DNA of 64,000 bases from Porites lobata. Its lineage: Eukaryota > Cnidaria > Anthozoa > Scleractinia > Poritidae. Location of the stretch: the NCBI GenBank assembly GCA_942486035.1, contig CALNXK010000309.1, forward strand, positions 139,501 through 203,500, in the 5' to 3' direction. Shown here one piece after another: positions 10,321-21,900 of the stretch (position 1 is its first letter; each line of letters starts with the position of its first letter). Under the pieces are notes generated by a model. That model searched no databases and was not told the DNA's origin. It worked only from the letters and a program-made list of their open reading frames with translations. A program made the translations under genes and the position numbers.

Positions 10321-11640
10321 GTACAGCCCCCCCCCCCCTGCCGCCTTACCAATTAAAAGTTATGAGTTTTCACTGTTTTTTTTTTTGTTGGAAAAAAATG
10401 AAAACTAATTTTTATGAGTTGGGGACCACTTTGAAATATTTAGGAGGCAAAAGACTCTTGGGGAAAAAACCTACTTTCATACCCTGTGTACATGAGAGTA
10501 TAAACAACCTTTTGCATCTATATGAAGTTATGTTTTATTATACTGCTTCGCAATGATGCATCATTGTAATGATGTTGGATATAATTAACTTAATCTTCGA
10601 ATATTTATACAACGATTTGCCAATCACTTGTTTGCACATGAATTACTATACCGGTCCTCACCCTAAGGCGATACATTAACATCATCATATCTAACATCGA
10701 TAAACAAAACTGATTATTTGATAATGTTACTATACAATTAGCAGTAGCTATCAATTGCTAATCCTTCACTAGCTGTTCCATATTGGAATTGAAGGGCTGC
10801 CCGTACGCTTCCTTTTCATCTTAAGATATGTAAACCAGTGTAACGTTTTAAGGCGTTATTAGAATTGAAAGTTAAACAAAGCAATTGCAATATGTACAGT
10901 GATAACAGAACCTTCTCAATGTAATTAAAAATGTCACAGAGTTAAAGTTTCCCTGTGCTCTCGTGTGACAATAGTTACGTTTTCAGTTTGGCATAGATTT
11001 GTTACACACGTATGACTTTTATAATCCTCTACCTTGTTTACCAAGTTATAATTCTTATTCCTCACATGCTACTGATACATCACAAAACTTGGCAACACGG
11101 TTACATGTATAGCATTAGATTCGGGATTATTGAAAGCAAATTTCAATAAAACATGTTATTTATTCTAAACAATTTCCGATTTTTTGATCCCTACAAAGTT
11201 GCGCTTTGATTTCTTTTCATCAGCAATTTCACTGGAGTTAAGTGAGACGCAGAAGGTCAAGAAAAATTGAAAAAAATGAAACAGCAAACTTTGCAAACGT
11301 CTGTAAACTCCTTAAATGTTTCGTAACTAAAGTTTTGGTATTTTGTAAAAAAGCGACTCTCAAACTTGGTCATTTTGCAAATTAAACGGTTCTCTTTCGA
11401 GAATATATTCGTTTGGGTGTTTACCCATAAGAGACCACATGTTAATATTCCCCTGTGTATTTATATTTCTTTTTAACTGCTAACCCTAGCCTTGAGATGA
11501 TACATTAACATGGTTGTGACTCAAACAAAGAATTTAACTCCCAACTGAGAAAGTTGTATTGGGTAAACATTTCGTCCAAGTGAATAATATAATAAGGTCT
11601 ATTTTCGATGGAAAGTGCGCATGACTAACAAAGTAGTCAG
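10321..11640. other. no gene seen; AT-rich spacer
   Basis: Starts with a C run (10327-10338). No coding stretch with protein-like features was found on either strand. It is downstream of the minus-strand gene ending at 11646. Confidence 0.5.
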
Positions 11641-11645
11641 CGCTT

Positions 11646-14600
11646 TTACGAGGATTCTATAACGGTGTTTATGACGGAGGAAAGCAACAAGAAATCTTCA
11701 GTCAGCCCGGTATTACTCTGAGCTGTGCTTTGGGCCTCCTGAATCGGTTTTGGTGGAAGCCACTTCTTTTCTCGAGCCCTCGCAAGCCGCTCTTTCACGT
11801 CTTTGGTACTTCCACTTGTTGGTAAAGAGTGGACGTCTCTGAGCTCTTTTTCCACGGAAACTCGGTTCATTTTCTCAATTTCTCTTCCTACGATGACTTG
11901 ACATTTAGTTGAGTGTTCCATAATTCGTGAAACTAAGTCGTATTTGACTCCTGTCACTCTCCACGGACAAACCACATTGCAGCAACTGCAGATTTCTCTA
12001 AGAGTCTCTGTTAACCTCGGAATTCTTTCACTGTGAAGTTTATCGGGAGACAACTTCTCATTCAGAGAAATTGGCAGCTTCTGCCTTTCCTTTGCTTTCT
12101 CCTTTTCTAAGTGCTTTCTTACTTCTTCTTTTAGACTTTCCTCAGGACAGGGAAACACCTTCTGAAAATCTTCCATATCCTTTTCAGTCAAGCCGTGTCT
12201 GTGCGTAAACACAACTTCAAGAGCATTCGATGGTAAAAAATAGTCCATTTGACGATAGCGCTCTTCATCTACAGGAATTTCTGCGAATAGGTTAAGGCCA
12301 GCTAGTCTGATTTCCAATGCTTCCTCATCATTCAAAAGTTCTTGTACCAATCTTGAATTTTCGTAGTGTTTTATGTTCGTTGTTGATGGTTTTGGTGTCT
12401 GGGGTACACCAAGGGGCAACATTCTTGTGCCACAACAATTTGTATCACCGCATGCTCTTCTTTCCTCGTAGTAGCCACTTGTTGAAATTTGAGCATGTTG
12501 GTCATACCATTTGAGGTTTTGACGGATCCAATCGAATCTTTCGGATGTTTCCTTGTCCTCTCTACTAGCTTTACAGTACGCTTGGATATCAGCCTCCAGA
12601 AGGTGAGACAGTGGAAGTTGATAAAGCTCAAAGGAGTTTTGGCAAAATGGTTTTGCCAAAACAGGGAAAGCCATTCCATCTACTGGCTAGTTCTTTAGCC
12701 CCGTACCACATATTCATTTCTGCCAGGAACTCATCGCCTAGTGAGGTGGCTATGCTTTTAATTTTCTTAATTTCATCTTGGTCAACAGATCTTTCCTGCA
12801 AGTCGCCTTCTAGCTTCGTTATACAATCTTCAGCAGTCTTGAAGGTGGTATTTGAGATGGAGGATCCTATTGAAGCAGCACGACCCAACATTGAATTTCC
12901 CTCTCTGCTTCATTAGCCACACTGTCCCTTTCCGCTCTTCTTTGGATACAAGCATGGGCGTTCAATTCCATGCGGAATTCTATTGCTGCTGCGATTTTTG
13001 TTGCAAGATTCGACTGCTTCTGATCTGGTCCTCCATCTACTAGGCGATAGTTAAAAGGCCTTGGTTCGCAGGCTAAATAGATTTCTCGTCCGTCGGCAAG
13101 GCATTCATAGCTTGACAACAGCTCTATGACATCCAGAGATGAGGCAGAGGCTTGATCAATGTTGTCCTCAAGGAAAAGATCCTCACTTAACTCCAGGCGT
13201 TCTGCAATTTCCAACATTAAAGATGCTCCATTCATCTCCCTCAAGTAAACCATCTCTTTATTGGCGTTTGGGCCAATTGAAAAGTCATCCATCAGTTTAG
13301 TAGTTCTTTGCAAACAGGACAATCCATCTAGTGTTACATAACTTGTGCCTAGTTCATTTAGCGGGAAACCGCTTGTCCTAATGATGACATGATCAATGAC
13401 TCTTTGGAAAGCATTAATGAATTTAATTCGACCCACGTTCTCTACTTCAAATGCACATTCTTCTAATCCATCTTGTGTGAGAGCGTTTTTCATAGCGAGC
13501 ATGAGTTCATACGCCTCTTGTTCCGTTCCAGTCGCCAAATCATTGACTTGAATGGATAACTGCTGCAGCCTTTCTTTTTTGTAAGGTATGTAGAAGCTTC
13601 TCCAACATTTGTGACGGATTCTTCTCGTAAATCGGAATAAGGGACAGTGGTGGGGTTGGCACTTGGATAAGACGTCTTGACAAACTTCTAAGAAACGTGG
13701 ATAGTTTCGATGCCTCTGTTGCATCAACGTCGGTCACATAGTTTTTCAGGTTGTCTTTTCCTTTAACAGACTGCAGCCAAGAAAGTATTTCTCCAAGTAG
13801 GTATCGGAGTGAAACTGAGGGAACATCGGTGTGAGCAAGTGTCATTTTCATCTTTACTTCCTCGTCGCCGAACCGCCGAAGTTGATAGCGCTCATTCACA
13901 TGCGTGAGTGCTCCACTAGAGTATTCAAATTTTGGAGAAACGATGACGGCCAGTTTTGTCCCTGACCAACACACAGACTCGCGTCCACTATGACTATCCA
14001 CACTGAATGTCTTCTCTATGAATAGATTCGTGTTTGGAACTATTACATCTCTTCCTGAGTGGTAGTCGTGGCAAGGCAGCGCTTGAAGTGGCACAACCTT
14101 GTCATCAACAGCCTTGTCCCTTTTGGTACAATCCGAAGAAACTTCATCCTTTTCTTGCAAGGGACTCCATCGATCATCTTCACTAACGTAACTCATCCAT
14201 GACCGACCGACTTTGAATGAGTTTTTCGATCCCAGAATGACTGGAGCCTTTGCATCGGTGCTGTTAATTGTAGAATATTCACGGAGATGAGGGAATCTTT
14301 CGTCAAAGCGAAATGGCCTTCTTTGCTCCATTTTTGCAAATGCTCTACAATACTGAATGTTGACAGAAGGAATGCTGGTACCTGTGTCTGGTACTTTCCC
14401 AAATTTTATTTTCGCCTCGTTGAAATAGTGTCGGCTGTTGTTGTGGCCTGAATGAGTTGCTAAACATCTTCTTTTCACTGTGGAAATGCTAGCTGTAGGC
14501 ATTCCAGTTTCTCTAGCAATTAAATTGTAGTGTTCGCGTAAACGTCCTGCTGAGAGTTTCTTATTTGTTTCTACGGATTCCTTGACGGAAGCGATGTATT

Positions 14601-17400
14601 TCACGTCATAATGTCTTTTAGAGTGCGTGAGATGACCTGAATCGGAACTTGTAGCTGAAATTTCAACGATAGTTTCCAAAATCTTGGGATCGAAGTCCAT
14701 TCTTGGCCTGTGGGCGAGCTCTGACTTTTCCCTTGCGAGTAATTTACTTGCACAAAGTTTCTTCATAACTAGTTTGGCCTTTGGCAGTAGCTTGCTGTCC
14801 GATCGCCCAGGGTAGCGGGACCTCACCATATCAAACGCCTTCCTCCACATTTCAGGAAGCACGGTTTTTGCAGCGGACACTTTATCGGTTGCTCTTTCCA
14901 TGGACTTTTTGCTGAAATTAAGGTGTTTCCGAAGATTGGAGTCTGAGAATCCAGCGCTCTTTAGAATAGCTTTTCCAATCATTTTGGATTTTTCGTCTTC
15001 AAAAAGTTTAAATGATTGTTTCATTTCAGAAAAGTTTGGGTCTAAGGTGTGACGAGAAAACTTTTGGGCGATCTTGTTTTGTATTAGTGCCGCTCTTTCA
15101 AACGCAGATTTTTCCGAATCTTGTTTTAAGATGACAAGAGTTAATTCCTTCCTCAAGGATGGCTCTGTTCCTTTGGGTGAATCTTTAATGTAAACCGGTA
15201 ATGCGTTGCTTCCTGTTAGGAATGACCGTTTAAGATGCTTCCGGAAGGCAAGGGCCTTCTGGTACGTAACAATCCCTATGGCATCTGTCACTTCCTCAAC
15301 CGTCATCATCTTAGATGGCGAAGAACTTAGATGTTTAACTATTCGCAGGCGTTGTTCAATATCACCCGAGCAATGTGTCCTTCTAAGTTTTTCTTCTGCT
15401 TCCTTTTCAAACTCCCTCACAGTCTTCGTACACGACGAGATCCAAAACCCTTCGTATTGAGTACTTTTACAATCCGCAAGGGCGGCGATACGTCTTTGTT
15501 CCTTGCTGGGTCGTAAAGCAGACTTTTCTTTGGCTGATTCTGACGGAAACAACGAAAACAACGATTTGTTGGATCCGCCAACACAATCAAGAATGCTGCT
15601 GGCTATCACTTGCGAGCCAAGTGGTCCCTCGTCGAACAGATCAGCCGCTCCAGCTGTGACTTTTTCCCATCGTTTTTTGTCGATCAAAGCCAATGCACAC
15701 AAAAGAAGACCGATGCAGCAATTTCCCACCTCTGAAAATACAATTAGGATCAAAATAAATTTAAAACTAAGCAACAAATATTGATAAACATGTTAAAGTG
15801 AAGCTGCAATGAATTACCCGAATAGGCGCCAACCCAACTGTCGAATCAACACGGGGATGAACCCTATTCCCCAACGAAATAATCGTAAAGAAATATACCG
15901 TGTAGATCCAAAAGTAACGATCCCCCGATACTGACGTCAAAAAGGTTGTGGCCGCTAATTTTTCCCGAAAGTAGCGACAGCTTCTCCTCCCTGGAGCGAG
16001 CCCACTGCCACTCCTTGGTTTAAGAAGGAGAAAAAGAGACATTCTTTGTTTCTATGGAATCAGTGTCAGGTAAGGAAAGAACTGCGAGAAAAATTTGAAC
16101 AAATGGAGCCGACCACTGAGAACAAGGTTTACACGTGAAGAAACAATGCATGTCGATTGGAAGCAACAGGAAACTGGAACTACCGATTTCATCTCATTTT
16201 TTCCAACTGTTCACGGAATTCAGCCAAATCTTTGGAGGAAAAAGCTTTTTCCAGTAACGCATTTGGGTTCCCTAAGGTAGCGACCTTCTATAAGTTACGA
16301 CCCCGAAATAAGTAAGCCTCGAAGGCTCCTTAATCGATCTGAAAGCTACGAGGGTAGTTTCTTTCGGGACGTTATGGGATACCCTGTTCAGGACAAAGAG
16401 ATCAAAACCCTATACCCTGTCCAGAGGCACATCCTCGCACAGCTCATATAAGTGAGTACACCACGCTCCCCCCAACCCAAGAACATTCGGGCACTACGTA
16501 AAAAATTTTTTAAAAAAAGGCAATTAAAAAAATTAAAAATAAACAAATAAAATTTTTTGCCCGTTAAGTCAAGTCAGCGAGATGTTTTCAGTTCTACAGA
16601 AAAATATCTTTATCCAAAATAAAATTGACGCCCCCGCTAGAACTATTTTTTTTTTAATAAATGGGTGTTTAATCTATTTTCGATTGGAAATATATAAAGA
16701 GCGTTTAAACGTCGACTATAAATAGCTTATAAACTCTCATTGGGCATGGCTGGCTCTCTCTCTATATGAAGTGATATAAAATCCTTTTCGTTGAAAAGAA
16801 AAAAACAAGGAATAAAAAGTAAATTATCTTTACGATGATTATACAGTATCATTACTTTTACTCGACATACCTTCTTTATCGTCGTCATCTTTAATGTGAC
16901 TTTTGAAAGGGATCAGAGAGGGTCTCGGTGGATATTTCGTCATTCGTGTGCCTGTTGTCAGCTGCACCACCTCTTCGAAGACAGGGCGGAAAAATTGCAA
17001 TAGATTGCTCGGTAGATTAGCGCGAAAGCTTCCGTACTTTGTCGACTCCAAATCTGTTGTTAACGACAGATATCCCCCCACCGCTGGCCTTTAGCAGAGA
17101 CGGCGCACCTTGTTTTGCCGTTGGTAGTCGGCACCAAATCCTCCACGCGGAAAAGGAAATGCATGTCTTTGTGCTTTTTAGTCCACATGTTTTTACTAAG
17201 TCCTTAAGTTGTCGCGGATCTTCATACATGGAGCCGGAAACAAGAAAGAACAACTGGTCGTTGTTATCTGAGTTCAAAATGTTAATAAACGATTTAGCCT
17301 GTTCTACGGTGATAAGCTCTGCTTTTGACGCATTACTCTCTGGTCCTGAAGTTTTACTGCAACTTTCATTAGACAATACCCTCTCATGATCGGTTGACAT
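11646..17400 (-). pseudogene. large two-exon gene, about 1,536 aa, SAP-like C-terminus, four frame breaks
   Basis: Exon 1 runs 17400-16871 (ATG, MSTDHERV; an in-frame ATG at 17445 is an alternative start; donor GTATGT). Exon 2 runs 15731-11646 (acceptor TTTTCAG). The exons join in phase 1 and read DDDDKEEVGNCC. Similar protein texture continues across four small indels: a C6 run at 17074-17079, a T6 run at 13575-13580, CTCTCT near 12900 and TTCCAT near 12674. The longest intact piece is about 730 codons. I do not recognise the main body. It has a motif series STDAKAPVILGSK, DYHSGRDV, SHSGRESVCWSGTK, followed by basic helical regions. The last 150 residues include ICSCCNVVCPWRVTGVKYDL and LPTSGSTKDVKERLARA, both like the helix-turn-helix of SAP DNA-binding domains. 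A Cys cluster ACGDTNCCG lies upstream. A nuclear or transposon-derived protein is an inference. The breaks all lie in short runs, so they may be decay or consensus errors. Confidence 0.6.
15780..16860. other. intron of the large minus-strand gene
   Basis: The intron spans 15732-16870 between the two exons. It contains a GGGTACTCCC-type repeat fragment at 16370-16480 in reverse orientation (GGTATAGGGTTTTGATCTC on the minus strand) and AT-rich filler. No exon was found in it. Confidence 0.5.
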
Positions 17401-17763
17401 GCCATTCGTGGGGGTTTCTGTACAAGATAAATGACAAGATGGCAAAAAGATAAGAGAAGAATATTAAGGACGTCGGGCTATAAAAGTAAATAAGAACTCG
17501 TAGACGTTTTGCTCGTTGCATCTCAGCAAACTGGTTATATAAAATGAAGTGTACTTCCAGTGTGAGGATTCCGACGGGCATAAATGTTATTCAGTTGAAT
17601 CTCTTGTGAGCAAACTGCCAAATTATGTGTGTATTGGAAAATATGGACATCGAGTTTAGTCAAATTGAAATGTGTATGCATTCGAGTTTAGTCCAGGTAG
17701 TCAGTGACAAATTTATTTTTTTTTATCCAGGCGTTCAATGCAAAATCGCGGCTTTATAAAAAG

Positions 17764-18392
17764 GCAGTGGCTATTCCTACGGCACCCGTACGCGGACTTC
17801 TATTTGCTATTCATACGGGAGTCCGTCAATTTTGCCGATCCAAAATATTATATGTTTGTTTAGATGCACGGGGCGATTTTTGTGAGCGATGTTGATTTCA
17901 TTTACACCAATTTGTTCAGCCTGTGGTATAGTACGCGAACGACTGTTTGCGACACTTGGTTCTTTTTTTACATAATCATATAACTCCCGTACCTGGACTT
18001 CTATTTGCTATTCATACGGGACTCCGAAACTTTCAAAATTTCGATCCAAAATATTATATGTTTGTTAAGATGCACGGGGCGTTTCTTGTGAGCGATGTTG
18101 ATTTCATTCAGAGTAATTTGTTCAACCTGTGGTATAATACGCGAGCGGGAGTAATATGATGACGTAAAAAAAGTCAAGTGTGGCGAACAGTCGCTCGCTT
18201 ACTTTACCACAGGCTGAACAAATTAGTGTGAATGAAATCAACATCGCTCACAAGAATCGCCCCGTGCATCTAAACAAACAGATAATATTTTGGATCGGCA
18301 AAATTGGCGTTTTAAATCGAAATTGTTTGAAAATGTCCGACTCCCGTATGAATAGCAAATACAAGTACGGGTGCCGTACGAATAGCCACTGC
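17764..18392. mobile_element. fold-back element with a three-copy interior
   Basis: The termini are GCAGTGGCTATTC, a 2-base mismatch, then ACGGCACCCGTAC, mirrored at 18365-18392. The arms extend about 200 bp. A second, direct-oriented copy of the left arm (about 17990-18160) sits in the middle, so three related segments are arranged left, left, right-inverted. Shared blocks include ATGCACGGGGCG and GAGCGATGTTGATTTCAT. No open frame of note. Confidence 0.8.
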
Positions 18393-18628
18393 GAAAAAAA
18401 CTGGACCGTTTTTCGCGCTCTCATCTTATCGAAAATCATTTAAACGGTTTAGTGTGTCTATACGTGGATGAAAGCAAAAAATAAACGAAGGGGAGAGAAG
18501 TAGAAAAACAGTAGTTTATCGAATCTTTGTACATTGTGTAGTTTGCCTAACGGCGTTTGTGAGCAGCGCGCGAGACCCACAGGCAATTTCGCGATCCGCG
18601 CGCGAGGCACGACACCCAAAGAAAACGT

Positions 18629-18788
18629 GAATAGCCCAATTTCGATATATTAAAATTCAAGTTGAAACAAAAGACATCACTACGATTCTTGGGGAATAAT
18701 ATAAGGATTTATATGGTTTATTCCCCAAGAATCGTAGTGATGTCTTTTGTTTCAACTTGAATTTTAATATATCGAAATTGGGCTATTC
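18629..18788. repeat. long hairpin: 70-bp arms, 20-bp loop
   Basis: 18629-18698 and 18719-18788 are perfect or nearly perfect reverse complements, from GAATAGCCCAATTTCG to CTTGGGGAATA, separated by 20 bp. It lies about 115 bp beyond the stop codon of the USP-Ulp1 gene, so its transcript may contain the hairpin. A recently inserted palindromic MITE is the likeliest source. Confidence 0.9.
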
Positions 18789-18902
18789 GAGGAATAGATA
18801 TAAAATAAATAAATCTAATGATGAGCATCATTAAGCGTGAAGTTCAACACATTCACAATCTTAGCTTAGCAAATAAAAAAACATCACCACTGAATGGGGA
18901 AA

Positions 18903-21900
18903 CTACATGGTCACAAAAAGGCACTGATTCTCATTACCGTCCACTAACATATCCTTGTTGGTGTTCAATGGAACTTGAGTTTTGCATACTAGTTCAGGCT
19001 GTTCTGCACTAGGTGGCTCCGTTTCTTCGAAGCACACGTTTAATGGAGGCTGTTCTGCACTGGATGGTTCGATATCCTCGCAGTATTCGCTGGGGATGAA
19101 AATGAAAGATTTATTTAACACAAGGTCCGTCATGACCCAAGGTTACCCCTAAAATTTTAATCATGTTTTATCAGTTTACAAACCTCAATCTTGATGCCTT
19201 GATTTCATCGGCCATTTCCATCCTAAATCTAGGCGTGTCATTCTATAACATAACATAACATAACATTTCAAGAATATTTACATCAGGAACTGAACTTGAA
19301 GTTGGTCTTAAAAGTTATGATCTTTATTGAATGGTTTAGTTCTGTATTTTTCTGCATGAAAATTATCATCAGTGTACTAAATTCCAGTATATATACAGCT
19401 ATGGACATAGGCATAGATTTGCATCCTTGCATACTGTGACGGAAAGATATCTAGTGAGACCAATAAAGTTACATTTTTTTCAATTATGCATTTATTAGAA
19501 AATAGTCAACTTGAGATGTTCTTACCTGACTGAAGGATAAAGGTGTACCCGAAATAACGTGGTCAACAAACTGAAGGATAAATGACATATTGAAAATAAA
19601 TGAGAAATTTTCGGTGTGTGGCCGATCTGAACAGATATTAAAATACTAAAAAATAAAGCAGCATAAGGTTTAAATATCTCACCTTTAAAGAAAAAATACC
19701 ACAATCGAAGGCATTCAACTGCGTTGGAATTTCTTGTGCGATTTCCTGTCTCCATTCACTAGGAACCCATGTATTTCCAGACATTTTGCAAATGCTTTCG
19801 ATTAAATGCCTATATTTTTAAAACAGTGAAATATACATTAACAAGAGCAAATTTTATCACAGAGAGGTATTTCAAAACACTTTAGACAGATTATGGTATC
19901 GATACCCGCTGTGATCTCATCCTGGTCCTTACATTGTGCTTACATTATCCTGGTGACTCATTATGGTGCTTACCTTATAGTGGAAAAATGTCTTTTTTCT
20001 ACAGTCCCTTCAGTTCGGTGTCTGGCTATAGAATCGTAGAGACACATCGTCTTTTTGTTAACGTTCACTATCTAAAGAAAGACACAGTGACATCCTCATA
20101 AATCAGATTGTATTTTCTCAACTGATATATAGTAAACTGAAAACTGAAAAACTTGCTGAAATTGTTCAGTATATTTACCATGACTTTCCAATGCTTGTTT
20201 TGGTTGATAGGAATGACCCATATCTCCTTTTCCAATAACTTTACCTACAATTATTAACATATAAAAGAATCTTGCTAATCGAGCACATCGAAAAGGTTTC
20301 CCATAATAATGATGGTAACGGTGGAGTAAGCGCTAGCGGTCGGGCTCAGAAGCATTAAAACTGAAGAACAACAACGCATTCATTGGATACAAAGAAGGAG
20401 ACAAGACCAAATTGTTGTGTATATGATTCCTGCCTTCTTATAGATACTACATAGTACTTTTGATTGTGGGTACTTGAGGTAATGGTAAACGAAGCATATA
20501 AAACCAAAACAATCTTGTTTTGTTTACGTTTGTACACTAAATGAAAACTCTTACTGTAAGAAAAATAAATTAATTAGCCAAAGCCAGGCAATAGTTCAAA
20601 TAAATACAAAATTACCTTGCATAAAGATTGAAGTACTCTTTCCGGCGAACTTGTGTGGAATTTTTCCCATCGTGGGAAAAAGAAAGAGTTGAAGATGTGA
20701 ACGGATTGTCCCTAAAAAGAAAGCCGGGAAATAAAAGTATGTCTGTTTGATCTTTCTTTCTGCTACGAGACAAATATCCAAGTCGGAAGACAGCGTTTGT
20801 GATAAAATGCAGGTAGATTTATAGTTATAGACAAAATTTTATAGAACAACACAAACCCGCTTGATAACATCCTATACATCGATATCCATCCTTTGTATTA
20901 AAACATAACTGTTTTGTACACTTTTTGAGACACTGTAACAAGCTGACGTCCGATGCGCCATGAGACGCATGTGTCGTATAAGTCATTCATTTCATAATTA
21001 CTTGCAATGCTTACCATCTTGTCAAACTTTCTGGCGAGAATGGCGTTGTATGTGTTGATCCCCTAAAAAGTAAGGATCAATATCATTAAAACTCCGGCCT
21101 TGGTCTGTGGCTCTTGTTTGTTAATTGCAAGTGCCTGTATGTTCTTGTAAAGCTAGTTCTTTGCTCAAAAATTAAAGAACCGAAAGAAACAAGTGTGAGC
21201 ACTATCAAAATAAATATCAACTATATTTAAACCAAAGAGAGCAATCCTTCATTAGGCTAGCGTCGTTCTTTGCTACAGGTAACTCATACTCAAATGATGC
21301 TCGTGCTCACCTCGTCATTTAACCAGCATTCCTCGTACTGTAAGCCCGTCTTCCACTGCTGAAAACGACGCAGAGACTCCGTAGAAATATTTTCCATGTG
21401 CTTTGGCACGAATGTTGATATCTCTGGACCTTTTATGTTTGCTTGGGAGGTCGTGTCATCATGTTCGTGGTGTTTGTTATCTTTGATTTCTAATAGAGAT
21501 CAGTAGGAGAGGGTTTGATTAAAATATTGATCGATAGAACTAACTCATTTTTATATCAGTATTTTAAGCAAGTCACTTCCACGTATAAGTACGAGAATGT
21601 AAAGTTCATGTTAGTTACTGATAGTTAAATTTGATCGTGTAATTTTCCCCAAGCGTAAATCAAGACAACGGTTTGAAAATGTTTCCCCTTGGGTGTTCTT
21701 ACGCATATGAAGTACTTTTTTAGTACCTTTATTATCTTTGCATGGATTCTGTGAAGACGATTCCGCAGCGGACGATTTCTCATAAAAGAGAATATACGAA
21801 TCTTTGCTGTTTTGTAGTACTTCGTCAATTTCCACAGCTTCAATCTGAAAAATGCAATATCGATCATAGAACAAAGTTATATTCTATAAAAAGGTTTTTT

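Noticed and set aside
12317..13043. Plus-strand open frames of 60-100 codons
   Set aside because: They lie opposite the large minus-strand coding region and show no motifs.
20596..20781. Alternative frame TIRSHLQLFLFPTMGK for the Ulp1 exon
   Set aside because: The spliced frame gives VHIFNSFFFPRW, which fits the C48 family and the phases on both sides.
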